From Dethiosulfatibacter sp. (GTDB lineage: Bacteria; Bacillota_A; Clostridia; Tissierellales; Dethiosulfatibacteraceae): a stretch of DNA of 61,109 nt. The notes beneath the pieces were generated by a model. The model did no database searches and was not told where the DNA came from. It saw nothing but the letters and a program-made list of their open reading frames with translations. The stretch is from NCBI GenBank assembly GCA_019084435.1, contig JAHRFV010000026.1, positions 1 through 61,109 of the forward strand. Reading direction: 5' to 3'. Positions 19,499 to 27,487 of the stretch are shown here, in pieces. How positions within the stretch are numbered: the stretch's first letter is position 1; each line of letters begins with the position of its first letter. The translations under genes and the position numbers were made by a program.

Positions 19499-19552
19499 GA
19501 AGTAGCAAAACAAAACCAACTGAATAATAGTCTTATTAAGGAGGGATGCACT

Positions 19553-19708
19553 GTGAGCGGGTTCTTTGATAGGTTTAAAAAGAAGACAGTTGATGCTAAA
19601 GAAGAAACAAAAGATATCACTGATCACACGAAAGAAACAGCAGGAAATCTCAGCGAGGACTGGGACAAAGTTTTAGAAGACCTGGAAGATCAAGAAGAGG
19701 ACAAATAA
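19553..19708 (+). CDS. Small charged protein, 51 residues
   Basis: GTG at 19553 is preceded by AAGGAGG with 8-base spacing, and the frame stays open for 51 codons to TAA. The product starts MSGFFDRFKKK and continues with alternating Lys/Glu/Asp/Thr (AKEETKDITDHTKETAG), then an acidic tail (LEDLEDQEEDK). It is probably a soluble amphipathic helix; the pattern recalls small stress proteins of the CsbD/YtxH kind, but without a clear match. It has its own -10 box, and two hairpins follow it (19743-19782 and 19793-19821), so it looks like a monocistronic gene. It is missed by tools with a 60-codon cut-off. Confidence 0.7.
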   Translation: MSGFFDRFKKKTVDAKEETKDITDHTKETAGNLSEDWDKVLEDLEDQEEDK

Positions 19709-19742
19709 TGACGATGTCATTTAAGAATAAGAATGGAAGTGA

Positions 19743-19782
19743 TAATCTATGAAGATTATGTGGACGCTTTCTTCATAGATTA
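19743..19782 (+). repeat. 12-bp inverted repeat after the small charged protein gene
   Basis: TAATCTATGAAG (19743-19754) is exactly complementary to CTTCATAGATTA (19771-19782) with a 16-base loop. With no T run it may protect the 3' end; the true terminator follows at once. Confidence 0.6.
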
Positions 19783-19792
19783 CTAATAGCGT

Positions 19793-19821
19793 AACCGGCC
19801 ATGTTTTTGGGCTGGTTTTTT
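19793..19821 (+). terminator. Terminator before the SGNH hydrolase gene
   Basis: AACCGGCC (19793-19800) pairs with GGCTGGTT (19810-19817; one G-T), followed by a T run to 19821. Confidence 0.75.
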
Positions 19822-19852
19822 ATTTGAATAAAATCACAGGAGGTAGTAGGAA

Positions 19853-20749
19853 ATGTTTTTTAAAAAATTCAAAACATTCATTGCTCTAACGATGGTAATC
19901 ATGCTGTTGTTTTCAATCACGGCTTTTGCAACGGCAAAACAGGGAATAACATATACAGCGCTTGGAGATTCAATCGCTTATGGAACAGGAGCCACTGATG
20001 GCATTGGCTATACGGATATGTTCAATGCGCATCTGGAGAGAAAATTTGGAGACGGGATGTATATCAATTTATCGGCAGACGGAGTCACCAGTGGAGGATT
20101 GCTGTATGCCTTATCATATCCCGGAGATCCATTGGGGGTGCAAGCAGCTGTTTATGGTGCGGACGTCATTACCATCAGCATCGGTGGAAATGATCTGTTG
20201 GGACCATTTCAGGTGGCGCTTAACGGATTTATAGCACAATTTTATTCGATTCCTGGTGGTGGGGGTGCAATAAATTTTGAGGCATTTATGTCAGATTTCG
20301 CTAAATGGGAAATGGACCAGTCAACACAACCGGGATTCACTGCGATGTTAGCGTCCTTATACTCTGATTGGCCTGACTTGGTCCAGAATTTTGCTGTGAA
20401 CTGGGCACGAATCATAGATATAATAGAAGACTTGAATCCTGACGCGGATATTTATGTTAACACAGTCTTCAATCCATTAAAATTTAGTCCCGCTCTCTAT
20501 GAATTTGCCGACCAAGCAATTCAAGGGCTGAATATACCTATCATGAGTTTGGCACCTGTTTATGGATATAAAGTGGTTGATGTCTACTCTAAATTCTCAT
20601 CATATAATAATCCAAAGAAGCTTGCAGTTGGAGATCTGAGCACCCTTGCAGTATATAAATATCCGGGATACAACGGGCCAGTACCACTTCATCCTACAGA
20701 TATGGGTTATAAATTTATTTTCAACATGCACAAGGATCTGATGGACTAA
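19853..20749 (+). CDS. Secreted SGNH/GDSL-family hydrolase
   Basis: After a Sec signal peptide (hydrophobic residues about 10-25, ending near TAFATA) the mature protein shows the SGNH blocks: GDSIAYGTG (about residue 37, nucleophile Ser), a Gly block near SADGVTSGG, GGNDLL (about 110) and HPTDMG (about 279, catalytic Asp and His). Such enzymes are extracellular lipases or acyl-ester hydrolases; the substrate cannot be told from the sequence. A GGAGG lies 11 bases before the ATG, with TAGGAA closer. It stands alone between terminators. Confidence 0.88.
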   Translation: MFFKKFKTFIALTMVIMLLFSITAFATAKQGITYTALGDSIAYGTGATDGIGYTDMFNAHLERKFGDGMYINLSADGVTSGGLLYALSYPGDPLGVQAAVYGADVITISIGGNDLLGPFQVALNGFIAQFYSIPGGGGAINFEAFMSDFAKWEMDQSTQPGFTAMLASLYSDWPDLVQNFAVNWARIIDIIEDLNPDADIYVNTVFNPLKFSPALYEFADQAIQGLNIPIMSLAPVYGYKVVDVYSKFSSYNNPKKLAVGDLSTLAVYKYPGYNGPVPLHPTDMGYKFIFNMHKDLMD

Positions 20750-20781
20750 TTAGATATTTGTGAATAAAATAGCGGCCTATA

Positions 20782-20810
20782 AACTACAGTCTAAACGGCT
20801 GTAGTTTTTT
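20782..20810 (+). terminator. Terminator after the SGNH hydrolase gene
   Basis: AACTACAG (20782-20789) pairs with CTGTAGTT (20799-20806), followed by a T run. Confidence 0.8.
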
Positions 20811-20883
20811 AATTGAACGTAACAATACCGGGTGATTTTATTGAAAATAACCAATCTATGGAATATAATATAATAGTATCAAC

Positions 20884-21010
20884 AGGGTTCTTGGATTCAG
20901 TTGGCGTTTCATACGCCATCTGAACCTTAGAAACCGTTATCCAGGGACTCTACAGTGCTTATCTCCCACTTATAGACGTGGGAGTCTTAGCACTGTTAGT
21001 CATCGGATAA
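20884..21010 (+). ncRNA. Strongly folded leader RNA or structured element before the PocR-GGDEF-HD-GYP gene
   Basis: Two hairpins are visible. The first pairs TTCAG-T-TGGCG (20896-20906) with CGCCA-T-CTGAA (20914-20924). The second is nested three deep: TTATCC (20937) with GGATAA (21005), CAGTGCT (20953) with AGCACTG (20989), and CTCCCAC (20963) with GTGGGAG (20978). In addition AGGGTTC (20884-20890) could pair with GAACCTT (20922-20928), which would exclude the first stem, so a switch is conceivable. It does not match the riboswitch classes I know by eye. A relic of an IS200/IS605-like end hairpin is the main alternative. It ends 22 bases before the start codon. Confidence 0.5.
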
Positions 21011-21031
21011 ATCAATTAAGGGGTTAAGATT

Positions 21032-24000
21032 ATGAAGTCCAAAGTTTTATATCATATTGATTTTGAAACGGTTAATATTTTACTCGAAGGCTTCAATAAA
21101 CTGACAGGTTTTGTAACTGCAATAGAAGACCTTGAAGGGAATATTTTGTCTCAATCAGGTTGGAGAGAAATATGCACTGAATTTCATCGCAAGAATCCCG
21201 TAACCGCGGCAAATTGTAAAATCAGCGATGTAGAATTGGCCAATAAAATTAGAGTAGGCCAAAAGTTTTATTTTTATAAATGCATGAATGGACTAATAGA
21301 TGTTGTTGTGCCAATCGTTATTAATGGAGAACACATTGCCAACCTGTATACGGGGCAGTTCTTTTTTGAAGAGATGGATGTTGCTTTCTTTAAAAACCAA
21401 GCTAAAAAATATGGATTTGATGAAAAGGCATATTTGGAAGCTCTTGCTAAGGTGCCTGTTTTTTCTAAAGAAAAAGCTGAAGAGGTAATGGATTTATTAC
21501 TTAATATTACCCATGTAATCATTAAGATGACACAAGAAAAACTACATCAGATAGAGATGAATGAGGAAATCTACAAAAGCAAGGAACAGTTAGTTCACTC
21601 TCAAGATTTGATGCGTTACATCATTGAACATAATCGCAGTGCGGTGGCAGTGCATGACAGAGATTTAAATTATTTGTATGTCAGCCAACGGTACTTGGAT
21701 GACTATAAGATCAAAGACAAAGACATTATAGGCAAACATCATTATGAGGTTTTTCCGGATTTACCTCAAAAATGGAGAGATGTGCATCAGAAAGCCTTGA
21801 AAGGAGAGATTTCAAGCGCGGCAAAAGACGCATACTTCAGAGAAGATGGAACCATGGATTGGACGCGCTGGGAATGCAGACCTTGGTATGAAGCAGATGG
21901 TACCATTGGAGGTATAATAATCTATACAGAGGTTATAACAGAAAGCGTTCAAGCAGAAAGAAGACTGCAGGAAAGCGAGGCTCATTATCACACCCTCATC
22001 GAAACGACACAGGACGGATTCTGGGTTATTGATATTAATGGAAAGATTACTGATGTTAATGAAATGTATTGTCAAATGACTGGGTACACGAAAACCGAGT
22101 TATTAGGAATGAAGATTGCAGAGTTGGAAGCACTTGAAACTCAGCAGGAAATTATGGCGCGTATTAAGCAGATAACAGAGAAAAAATCGGTTATATTTGA
22201 AACTTGCCATAAAAGAAAAGATGGCAGTTTATTTGACATAGAGATTTCTGCAACTTTTGTGGATCACGATGCTGGTGTATTTGTATTTTGTCGCGACATC
22301 ACAAAGCGCAAGAAGTTTGAATTTGATTTAAGACAGAGCGAGGAGAAATTCCAGCTTCTCTTCAACAAAGCCCCCCTCGGTTACCAGTCTCTGGATTTTG
22401 AAGGCCGTTTTATTGAGGTTAATCAGAAATGGCTGGAGACATTAGGTTATAGCAAAGAAGAGGTAGTTGGTAAATGGTTTGGAGATTTCCTTTGCCCTGA
22501 ACATGTAGAAGGATTCCGCCAACGCTTTCCAATATTCAAATCCCAAGGATATATCCACAGCGAGTTTGAGATGCTGCATAAAGATGGGCAAAGGTTGTTT
22601 ATAGCTTTCGAGGGAAAGGTTGGGTATAATGCTGATGGAGAGTTTAAGCAGACACACTGCATATTACAAGATATCACAGCCCGTAAACAGACCGAGGAAG
22701 CTTTGCTTAAGAGCGAGGAGAGATTTAGAATCGCGCAGGAAATGTCTCCCGATGGATTCACCATCCTTCATCCCTTGCGTAACGAAATAGGCGAGGCCAT
22801 TGACTTTACATGGGTTTATGAAAATCAAGCCATCGCACGTATTAATCAAACCGATGTCGAACAAGTCATAGGCAAAAGTCTTCTAGACCTTTTCCCAGAT
22901 CATGTTGGGACATCTATCTTTGAAGCATATAAGCATGTAGCCAACACAGGAGAATCTCAAATAATTGAAGAAATCAATGTTGGAGGCGTGATTTCTAGGC
23001 CGATGTGGTTGCGGCTAGTAGTCGTATCAATGGGTGAAGATATTGCCATCCTTTCTCAAGACGTCACAAAACGAAAGAAAACTGAAAATGAACTTCTTCA
23101 TTTAAGTTATCACGACCATCTCACCGAGCTCTATAACCGTAGATTTTTTGAAGAAGAGTTAAAGAGAATTGACAGACAAGAAAATCTTCCGATATCCATA
23201 ATAATGTGTGACATCAACGGATTGAAAATGGTAAATGACTCATTCGGACACAATTTCGGGGATGAGCTTCTTAAAAATGCAGCTAGAACAATCAGAAAGG
23301 CTTGTCGAGACGAAGATGTTATTGCCAGAATAGGGGGAGACGAATTTGTTATCCTATTGCCTAACACCACAGCAGGCGAATCAGTGCTGATTGCGAATCA
23401 CATTAAGGAGTTGGCGTCCAATGAAAAGGTAGCCAATATTGAATTATCAATCTCCTATGGATATGATACAAAAACAGATGACAAGAAATCAATGATCGAA
23501 ACAATAGCGAACGCTGAAAACCATATGTACAGGCATAAGCTACATGAACGCTCTAGCATGAGGAGTAAAACGATAGACCTTATCATGAATACTCTATTTG
23601 AGAAAAGCAATAGAGAACTGCTACATTCAAACAGAGTGAGTGCCATTTGCAAGGCAATTGCAACAAAGATGAATCTCGATAAGGATGTTATCAATCAGTT
23701 GGGGATTGCTGGGCTTATCCATGATATTGGCAAAATTGGGATAGATGAGAAAATACTGAATAAAGACGGAATGCTAACCGGCGATGAAAAAAATGCAATT
23801 GAAAAACACCCTGAAATAGGCTGGCGGTTGCTAAGCTCTACAGATGAGTTTTCCGAGCTAGGGCAATTTGTTCTTACCCACCATGAAAAATGGGATGGCA
23901 GTGGTTATCCAAATGGACTTAAGGGCGAGACCATACCCCTCGAGGCCAGGGTTATTGTTATTGCTGACGCTTACGATGCAATGACCAACGAAAGAACCTA

Positions 24001-24136
24001 TAGAAAAGAAATGAGCAAGGAAGAAGCCATTAAAGAGCTTAAAAGATGTTCAGGGACGCACTTTGACCCTAATATTGTTGATGTGTTTGTTCATCAGGTG
24101 CTACTGGACAATAATAATTTCAGAAGCAGCAGTTGA
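21032..24136 (+). CDS. PocR-PAS-GGDEF-HD-GYP sensor, putative bifunctional c-di-GMP enzyme
   Basis: A 1034-residue soluble signalling protein. Residues 1-170 form a PocR-type ligand-binding domain (a family first seen in propanediol utilisation; it has Cys pairs such as NCKISD). Four PAS domains follow (about 195-680; for example SEEKFQLLFNKAPLGYQSLD). The GGDEF domain (about 685-850) has an intact RIGGDEF at about 767. The HD-GYP domain (about 850-1030) has HDIGKIG at about 899 and HHEKWDGSGYP at about 950. Both motifs look complete, so it may both make and break c-di-GMP. No membrane helix is present. The RBS is AAGGGG 8 bases before the ATG, after the folded leader. Confidence 0.9.
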   Translation: MKSKVLYHIDFETVNILLEGFNKLTGFVTAIEDLEGNILSQSGWREICTEFHRKNPVTAANCKISDVELANKIRVGQKFYFYKCMNGLIDVVVPIVINGEHIANLYTGQFFFEEMDVAFFKNQAKKYGFDEKAYLEALAKVPVFSKEKAEEVMDLLLNITHVIIKMTQEKLHQIEMNEEIYKSKEQLVHSQDLMRYIIEHNRSAVAVHDRDLNYLYVSQRYLDDYKIKDKDIIGKHHYEVFPDLPQKWRDVHQKALKGEISSAAKDAYFREDGTMDWTRWECRPWYEADGTIGGIIIYTEVITESVQAERRLQESEAHYHTLIETTQDGFWVIDINGKITDVNEMYCQMTGYTKTELLGMKIAELEALETQQEIMARIKQITEKKSVIFETCHKRKDGSLFDIEISATFVDHDAGVFVFCRDITKRKKFEFDLRQSEEKFQLLFNKAPLGYQSLDFEGRFIEVNQKWLETLGYSKEEVVGKWFGDFLCPEHVEGFRQRFPIFKSQGYIHSEFEMLHKDGQRLFIAFEGKVGYNADGEFKQTHCILQDITARKQTEEALLKSEERFRIAQEMSPDGFTILHPLRNEIGEAIDFTWVYENQAIARINQTDVEQVIGKSLLDLFPDHVGTSIFEAYKHVANTGESQIIEEINVGGVISRPMWLRLVVVSMGEDIAILSQDVTKRKKTENELLHLSYHDHLTELYNRRFFEEELKRIDRQENLPISIIMCDINGLKMVNDSFGHNFGDELLKNAARTIRKACRDEDVIARIGGDEFVILLPNTTAGESVLIANHIKELASNEKVANIELSISYGYDTKTDDKKSMIETIANAENHMYRHKLHERSSMRSKTIDLIMNTLFEKSNRELLHSNRVSAICKAIATKMNLDKDVINQLGIAGLIHDIGKIGIDEKILNKDGMLTGDEKNAIEKHPEIGWRLLSSTDEFSELGQFVLTHHEKWDGSGYPNGLKGETIPLEARVIVIADAYDAMTNERTYRKEMSKEEAIKELKRCSGTHFDPNIVDVFVHQVLLDNNNFRSSS

Positions 24137-24161
24137 GCTCACATGGGATTGTGAGCTCAAC
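24132..24161. terminator. Convergent hairpin that contains both stop codons
   Basis: GTTGAGCTCACA (24132-24143) and TGTGAGCTCAAC (24150-24161) pair perfectly over 12 bp. The stem includes the TGA of the plus-strand gene and the stop of the minus-strand gene. No T run follows on either strand. Confidence 0.65.
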
Positions 24162-24705
24162 TCTGAATCATATCAACAGCTTCTTCCAATGAGCATATTT
24201 CAGCTCCAAAGCATTCCTTGAGGTAAGTTAATCCCGCCTCATAATCATCGTTTGGGAATGCTGCCATAGTTTCTCTTGGTATGATTAGACCATAACCCAA
24301 GTTATAAGCATCTGCACAGGTCATGCGACAGCATAGGTGAACATACAATCCTGTAACAATGAGTGTATCTACTCCTAATTCTCTCAGCAGTAAATCCATG
24401 TGTGTTTGGAAAAAGCCACTGTATCTTCTTTTTGGTACGAGAAAGTCACCATTTTGAGGTGTCAGCTCAGGCACAACTTGAGCACCTTCAGATCCTTCCA
24501 GCGCATGATCTCCCCAAAGTGAAAGCTCTTTGTCAATGCCCTCAATATGTGCATCATTGGTATATATAACGGGAATATTGTGTTTTCTTGCCTCTTCTGT
24601 CAATGTTACCAATGGCTGTATCACAGCCTTCGCATTATCACATCCAATAGCACCTGTAACGAAATCATTTAAGACATCCACTACAACCAATGCCAATTTT
24701 TTCAT
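24157..24705 (-). CDS. Isochorismatase-family cysteine hydrolase
   Basis: The family triad is visible: Asp in VVVDVLNDF (near the N-terminus), Lys in FLVPKRRYSGF and the nucleophile Cys in VTGLYVHLCCRMTCADA. The substrate may be nicotinamide, isochorismate or another amide; nothing in the context decides. The 182-residue form beginning MKKLALVV is chosen because AAGGAG lies 7 bases upstream; a longer in-frame start at 24744 has no RBS. It converges on the GGDEF gene and shares the hairpin with it. Confidence 0.85.
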   Translation of the reverse strand: MKKLALVVVDVLNDFVTGAIGCDNAKAVIQPLVTLTEEARKHNIPVIYTNDAHIEGIDKELSLWGDHALEGSEGAQVVPELTPQNGDFLVPKRRYSGFFQTHMDLLLRELGVDTLIVTGLYVHLCCRMTCADAYNLGYGLIIPRETMAAFPNDDYEAGLTYLKECFGAEICSLEEAVDMIQS

Positions 24706-24829
24706 ATTGATTTCTCCTTGTATTTTTGTATTTTTGATTGCCATTTTGTAATTTTATTATATCATAAGTAAAAGTAAGAGGGGATTGAAATTGTGTTGGA
24801 AATAATCTTCACATAGAGTCCATAAATCC

Positions 24830-24858
24830 TTGAATGAATCCACACCAAACACTATAAT
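24830..24858 (+). promoter_or_regulatory. Promoter of the HExxH lipoprotein gene
   Basis: TTGAAT (24830-24835) and TATAAT (24853-24858) are 17 bases apart, 40 bases before the GTG start. Confidence 0.7.
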
Positions 24859-24897
24859 GTAACCATATGCACAAAAAATAAATGGATGTGATCAAGA

Positions 24898-25965
24898 GTG
24901 AGCAGAGTAAAACGACTTATAGTAACAATAATGGTTCTGATACTGATTTTGAGCGGATGCCAGACAAGTACAGAGAAACCGTCTCAAAGGACAGGAGCCC
25001 ATGGTTCGGTAGAGGTCAAGGGACTAGTCCTGAAATACGTTCTAATCGACACCGCTTATGAAATATATCAGACCCAAGCGATAGATGATGCGAATTTTTC
25101 AAGAAGCTCATATATCACTGTTGGCGATGAGATCTACAGGCATTACAAATGGATGGCATCCACATACGAAGCATTGCCGGATGACATGAAACAACACTTG
25201 AATAATATATTCGATAATACCCATGCCTGGCCGCTGATGAATACAACGACTGCTTTATCAGATGATGCTTCTGTTGAAGAAATCGTAGAAAGTATAAAGA
25301 AAAGCAACAAGAACCGTTCATGGGTGAAATCCGCAGAGATCTTCTTTCCATACTTCTATGAAAACCACCTCAAAGTTTACTTGGAAAACAACAAAGGAGA
25401 GTTTCAACAAAAGGCAGACCGTATCAATGCTCAGCTTAAAGGAAACAATCCTGATATCATGACCTTTATGGAGGAAAAGTCCGGTGTTATATTCAGCAAA
25501 GATTATCAGCCCTTTTTCTATTACACATTGCGCTACATGGGAGCTATGGGGTTCTCTTATGAAAACCAAAAGGTCTCGACCATCCAAAGAAATATCAACG
25601 ATTACAATACATTGATGCTGACACCGTTTCACGAGTTTTCACATGAGCTGTTCCAGACATTCACCAGATCAAATGACTTTGTAGCCGTAACGGAGAAAAT
25701 GAAAGAAGTAGATGGTTTTGAAACCATGTGGAAAAATGGATACGATTATAGCTATGATTGGATTGGATGGTGTGAGGAGAACCTGGTGGAAGGATTTTCG
25801 AAATATCTAGCCAAGCATTATTATGGCTATGAAGATTACTTTGTTATCTATATGTATGATGGTGACTTTTATAAGTATTTGATAGAGATGGACTTTGATC
25901 CGAAAATCAAATCATTGGAAGAAGTGAGTATAGAGTTTTATGAGGGGATTTATGGGAATAATTGA
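24898..25965 (+). CDS. Putative zinc metalloprotease lipoprotein (HExxH)
   Basis: A signal peptide with lipobox LILSGC is followed by a ~330-residue external domain. HEFSH at about residue 245 fits HExxH, and a Glu further on (ENLVEGFSKYL, about 298) could be the third zinc ligand of a gluzincin; the aromatic, Asp-rich segment YDYSYDWIGW lies between them. I do not recognise a named family; it resembles DUF4932-like secreted proteins. It starts at GTG (24898) with only a weak RBS but has an excellent promoter. No neighbour explains it. Confidence 0.6.
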   Translation: MSRVKRLIVTIMVLILILSGCQTSTEKPSQRTGAHGSVEVKGLVLKYVLIDTAYEIYQTQAIDDANFSRSSYITVGDEIYRHYKWMASTYEALPDDMKQHLNNIFDNTHAWPLMNTTTALSDDASVEEIVESIKKSNKNRSWVKSAEIFFPYFYENHLKVYLENNKGEFQQKADRINAQLKGNNPDIMTFMEEKSGVIFSKDYQPFFYYTLRYMGAMGFSYENQKVSTIQRNINDYNTLMLTPFHEFSHELFQTFTRSNDFVAVTEKMKEVDGFETMWKNGYDYSYDWIGWCEENLVEGFSKYLAKHYYGYEDYFVIYMYDGDFYKYLIEMDFDPKIKSLEEVSIEFYEGIYGNN

Positions 25966-26067
25966 GATGAGTAGTTGAAAATTTCACATTGTTACATAAA
26001 TAGTGCACCATTGCATGATACAATTGATAGGATGAGTGAAATAAGAAATTGAATAGATGATTCTAAT

Positions 26068-26320
26068 CGGGGTATAAATGTATTGTGCATGTTTGTCTGG
26101 CTGTAAAAACGTCTAAATGCGATTCATAAAATAATTCATAATCATGATATAATGTAACAATAACGTTAAAGCAATGACAGTTCTCATTGATGAGCAATCA
26201 CTTATCGGGGGATAACGATGCGGTATTCCAGAATAGTAAGACACTTGATGAATGAAGTTAAGTCACATCACACAGCCTTAGAGATTTGAAGGCTTGAGTT
26301 GATGTGATTTTTTTGTTTTT
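26068..26320 (+). ncRNA. Duplicated leader element, copy 1: promoter, hairpin RBS, 23-codon ORF, terminator
   Basis: The 25966-26362 gap holds an element homologous to 32489-32740. Shared parts in order: GGGTATAA and GTGCATGT motifs upstream (26068-26091), an extended -10 box TGATATAAT (26145-26153), GTTAAAGCAATGA, the hairpin TTATC-GGGG-GATAA (26202-26215) carrying the ribosome binding site, an ATG at 26218, and a terminator. In the terminator TCACATCA (26263-26270) pairs with TGATGTGA (26300-26307) and GCCTT with AAGGC inside, then T7. The transcript would be ~155 bases. It may be an attenuating leader for the next gene or an independent small RNA. Confidence 0.65.
26218..26289 (+). CDS. 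Possible 23-residue leader peptide in copy 1
   Basis: ATG follows GGGGG by 6 bases. The peptide aligns without gaps to the 24-residue one in copy 2, sharing M-x-Y-S-x-I-V-R and K-S-x-H-x-A-L (11 identical positions). The stop codon lies within the terminator stem-loop, as in attenuator peptides. Translation is an inference. Confidence 0.4.
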   Translation: MRYSRIVRHLMNEVKSHHTALEI

Positions 26321-26362
26321 CGATTGTGATAGATAAAGAACTACATATTAAAGGAGGACCAG

Positions 26363-27394
26363 ATGCCAACTATCAGAGCAATGATCGATGAATTTCCAAA
26401 AGGAAGATATGAGTATAATATGATGGCCTATAAGTTGATTGAGGGAAATGAAACCTATTCCTTGATTAATCAAGAAGAGATAGGGACCATATTAGATAAA
26501 AATGTCATCAAATCAACGCCCAAAGATATTTTAAGCCAGCAAATCAAGGAAGCATTTGAGGAGTCATTCAAAAAGATTAAGCGATTCAATCTCAAAGTTG
26601 TTGCGAAGATGATTTACAATGATCTAGCGGATTTTCTTAACCGCAAGTATCGCTTTACAATTGATATGGATTTCTTAGATGACATTCTTATAGGATCACC
26701 AGAAGAAAGAGCCCTTTATCTACTTAGAGAGACCGAGAGAATGAATACCTATGGACAAACATCCAATCTAACAGAAATTGCAGCCAAGTTAGGATGCAGT
26801 AGACGTAGTCTGGAAAAAGATGTGCAGCAAATCACAGAACAAGGTTTTAAGCTTTTAGGACTCAGCATAGAGTTGGTAGATGAAAACAACAGCGTTCTAA
26901 AGATGGAGTCAACACCGCATCCCATCATTATGATGCAAAACATCACTCAAATCATGGTTATGTTAGAAGGTTTGAGAGCCATGGAACGTATCAATGCCTA
27001 TCATAACTACGCACAGCATACAGCCATCACCATATGGAATCAATTGACCGAGTATACTCAAAACAGCATTTTGGATGCTTTAGAGAGAATAAACGAAGAA
27101 TCAGATGAGTTGATGAAATGGTATTTGAATTTGGAACGTGACAGCAAACATCATCAGAAGTTTCTAAGCGAAATGAAAAATAGTGAGGGAAATTTCAGTA
27201 GCCAGATCATGTATCTAACGAAAAATCAAAAGTACTTTAATCTAACCTATAAAGATCATGATGGAAACATCAGAAACCTTGATGACTGCATAATTGAGCG
27301 ATTTCATATCAGTGAATCGGGGATTAGGATCAAAAACCCGGACACGCAATTAAAAATAGATGTAGAGGACATTCTTGAAATCGACATCCTATAA
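26363..27394 (+). CDS. HTH protein with WYL-like architecture, probable regulator
   Basis: A 343-residue soluble protein. A helix-turn-helix is visible near residues 132-155 (SNLTEIAAKLGCSRRSLEKD). The C-terminal ~100 residues (KNQKYFNLTYKDHDGN, then RFHISESGIRIKNPD and an acidic end) resemble the small beta-barrel layout of WYL/WCX proteins, though no clear WYL tripeptide is seen. Such proteins repress or activate defence genes in response to nucleic-acid ligands. It is the first gene of a three-gene run (gaps 93 and 80 bases). The RBS is AAAGGAGG 7 bases before the ATG. The regulator role is inferred. Confidence 0.55.
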   Translation: MPTIRAMIDEFPKGRYEYNMMAYKLIEGNETYSLINQEEIGTILDKNVIKSTPKDILSQQIKEAFEESFKKIKRFNLKVVAKMIYNDLADFLNRKYRFTIDMDFLDDILIGSPEERALYLLRETERMNTYGQTSNLTEIAAKLGCSRRSLEKDVQQITEQGFKLLGLSIELVDENNSVLKMESTPHPIIMMQNITQIMVMLEGLRAMERINAYHNYAQHTAITIWNQLTEYTQNSILDALERINEESDELMKWYLNLERDSKHHQKFLSEMKNSEGNFSSQIMYLTKNQKYFNLTYKDHDGNIRNLDDCIIERFHISESGIRIKNPDTQLKIDVEDILEIDIL

Positions 27395-27396
27395 AA

Positions 27397-27464
27397 TGGC
27401 GTGCGAAAATTTTTTTCGCAAACGCTAAATCCCTTTATGCTATTATGTACTCAACCCTAAAGGG
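27397..27464 (+). promoter_or_regulatory. Hairpin and operator-like inverted repeat between genes
   Basis: GCGAAAA and TTTTCGC (about 27402-27418) form a stem extended by GCGT/ACGC, probably ending the upstream gene. Then CCCTTTA (27431-27437) and TAAAGGG (27458-27464) flank a TATTAT (27441-27446), so a promoter with an operator for the next gene is plausible. Confidence 0.4.
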
Positions 27465-27487
27465 AATAAGAATTTGGAGGCAACAAA

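Noticed and set aside
20884..21010. A known c-di-GMP or cobalamin riboswitch upstream of the GGDEF gene
   Set aside because: The sequence lacks the characteristic conserved blocks of those classes; listed only as an unassigned folded element.
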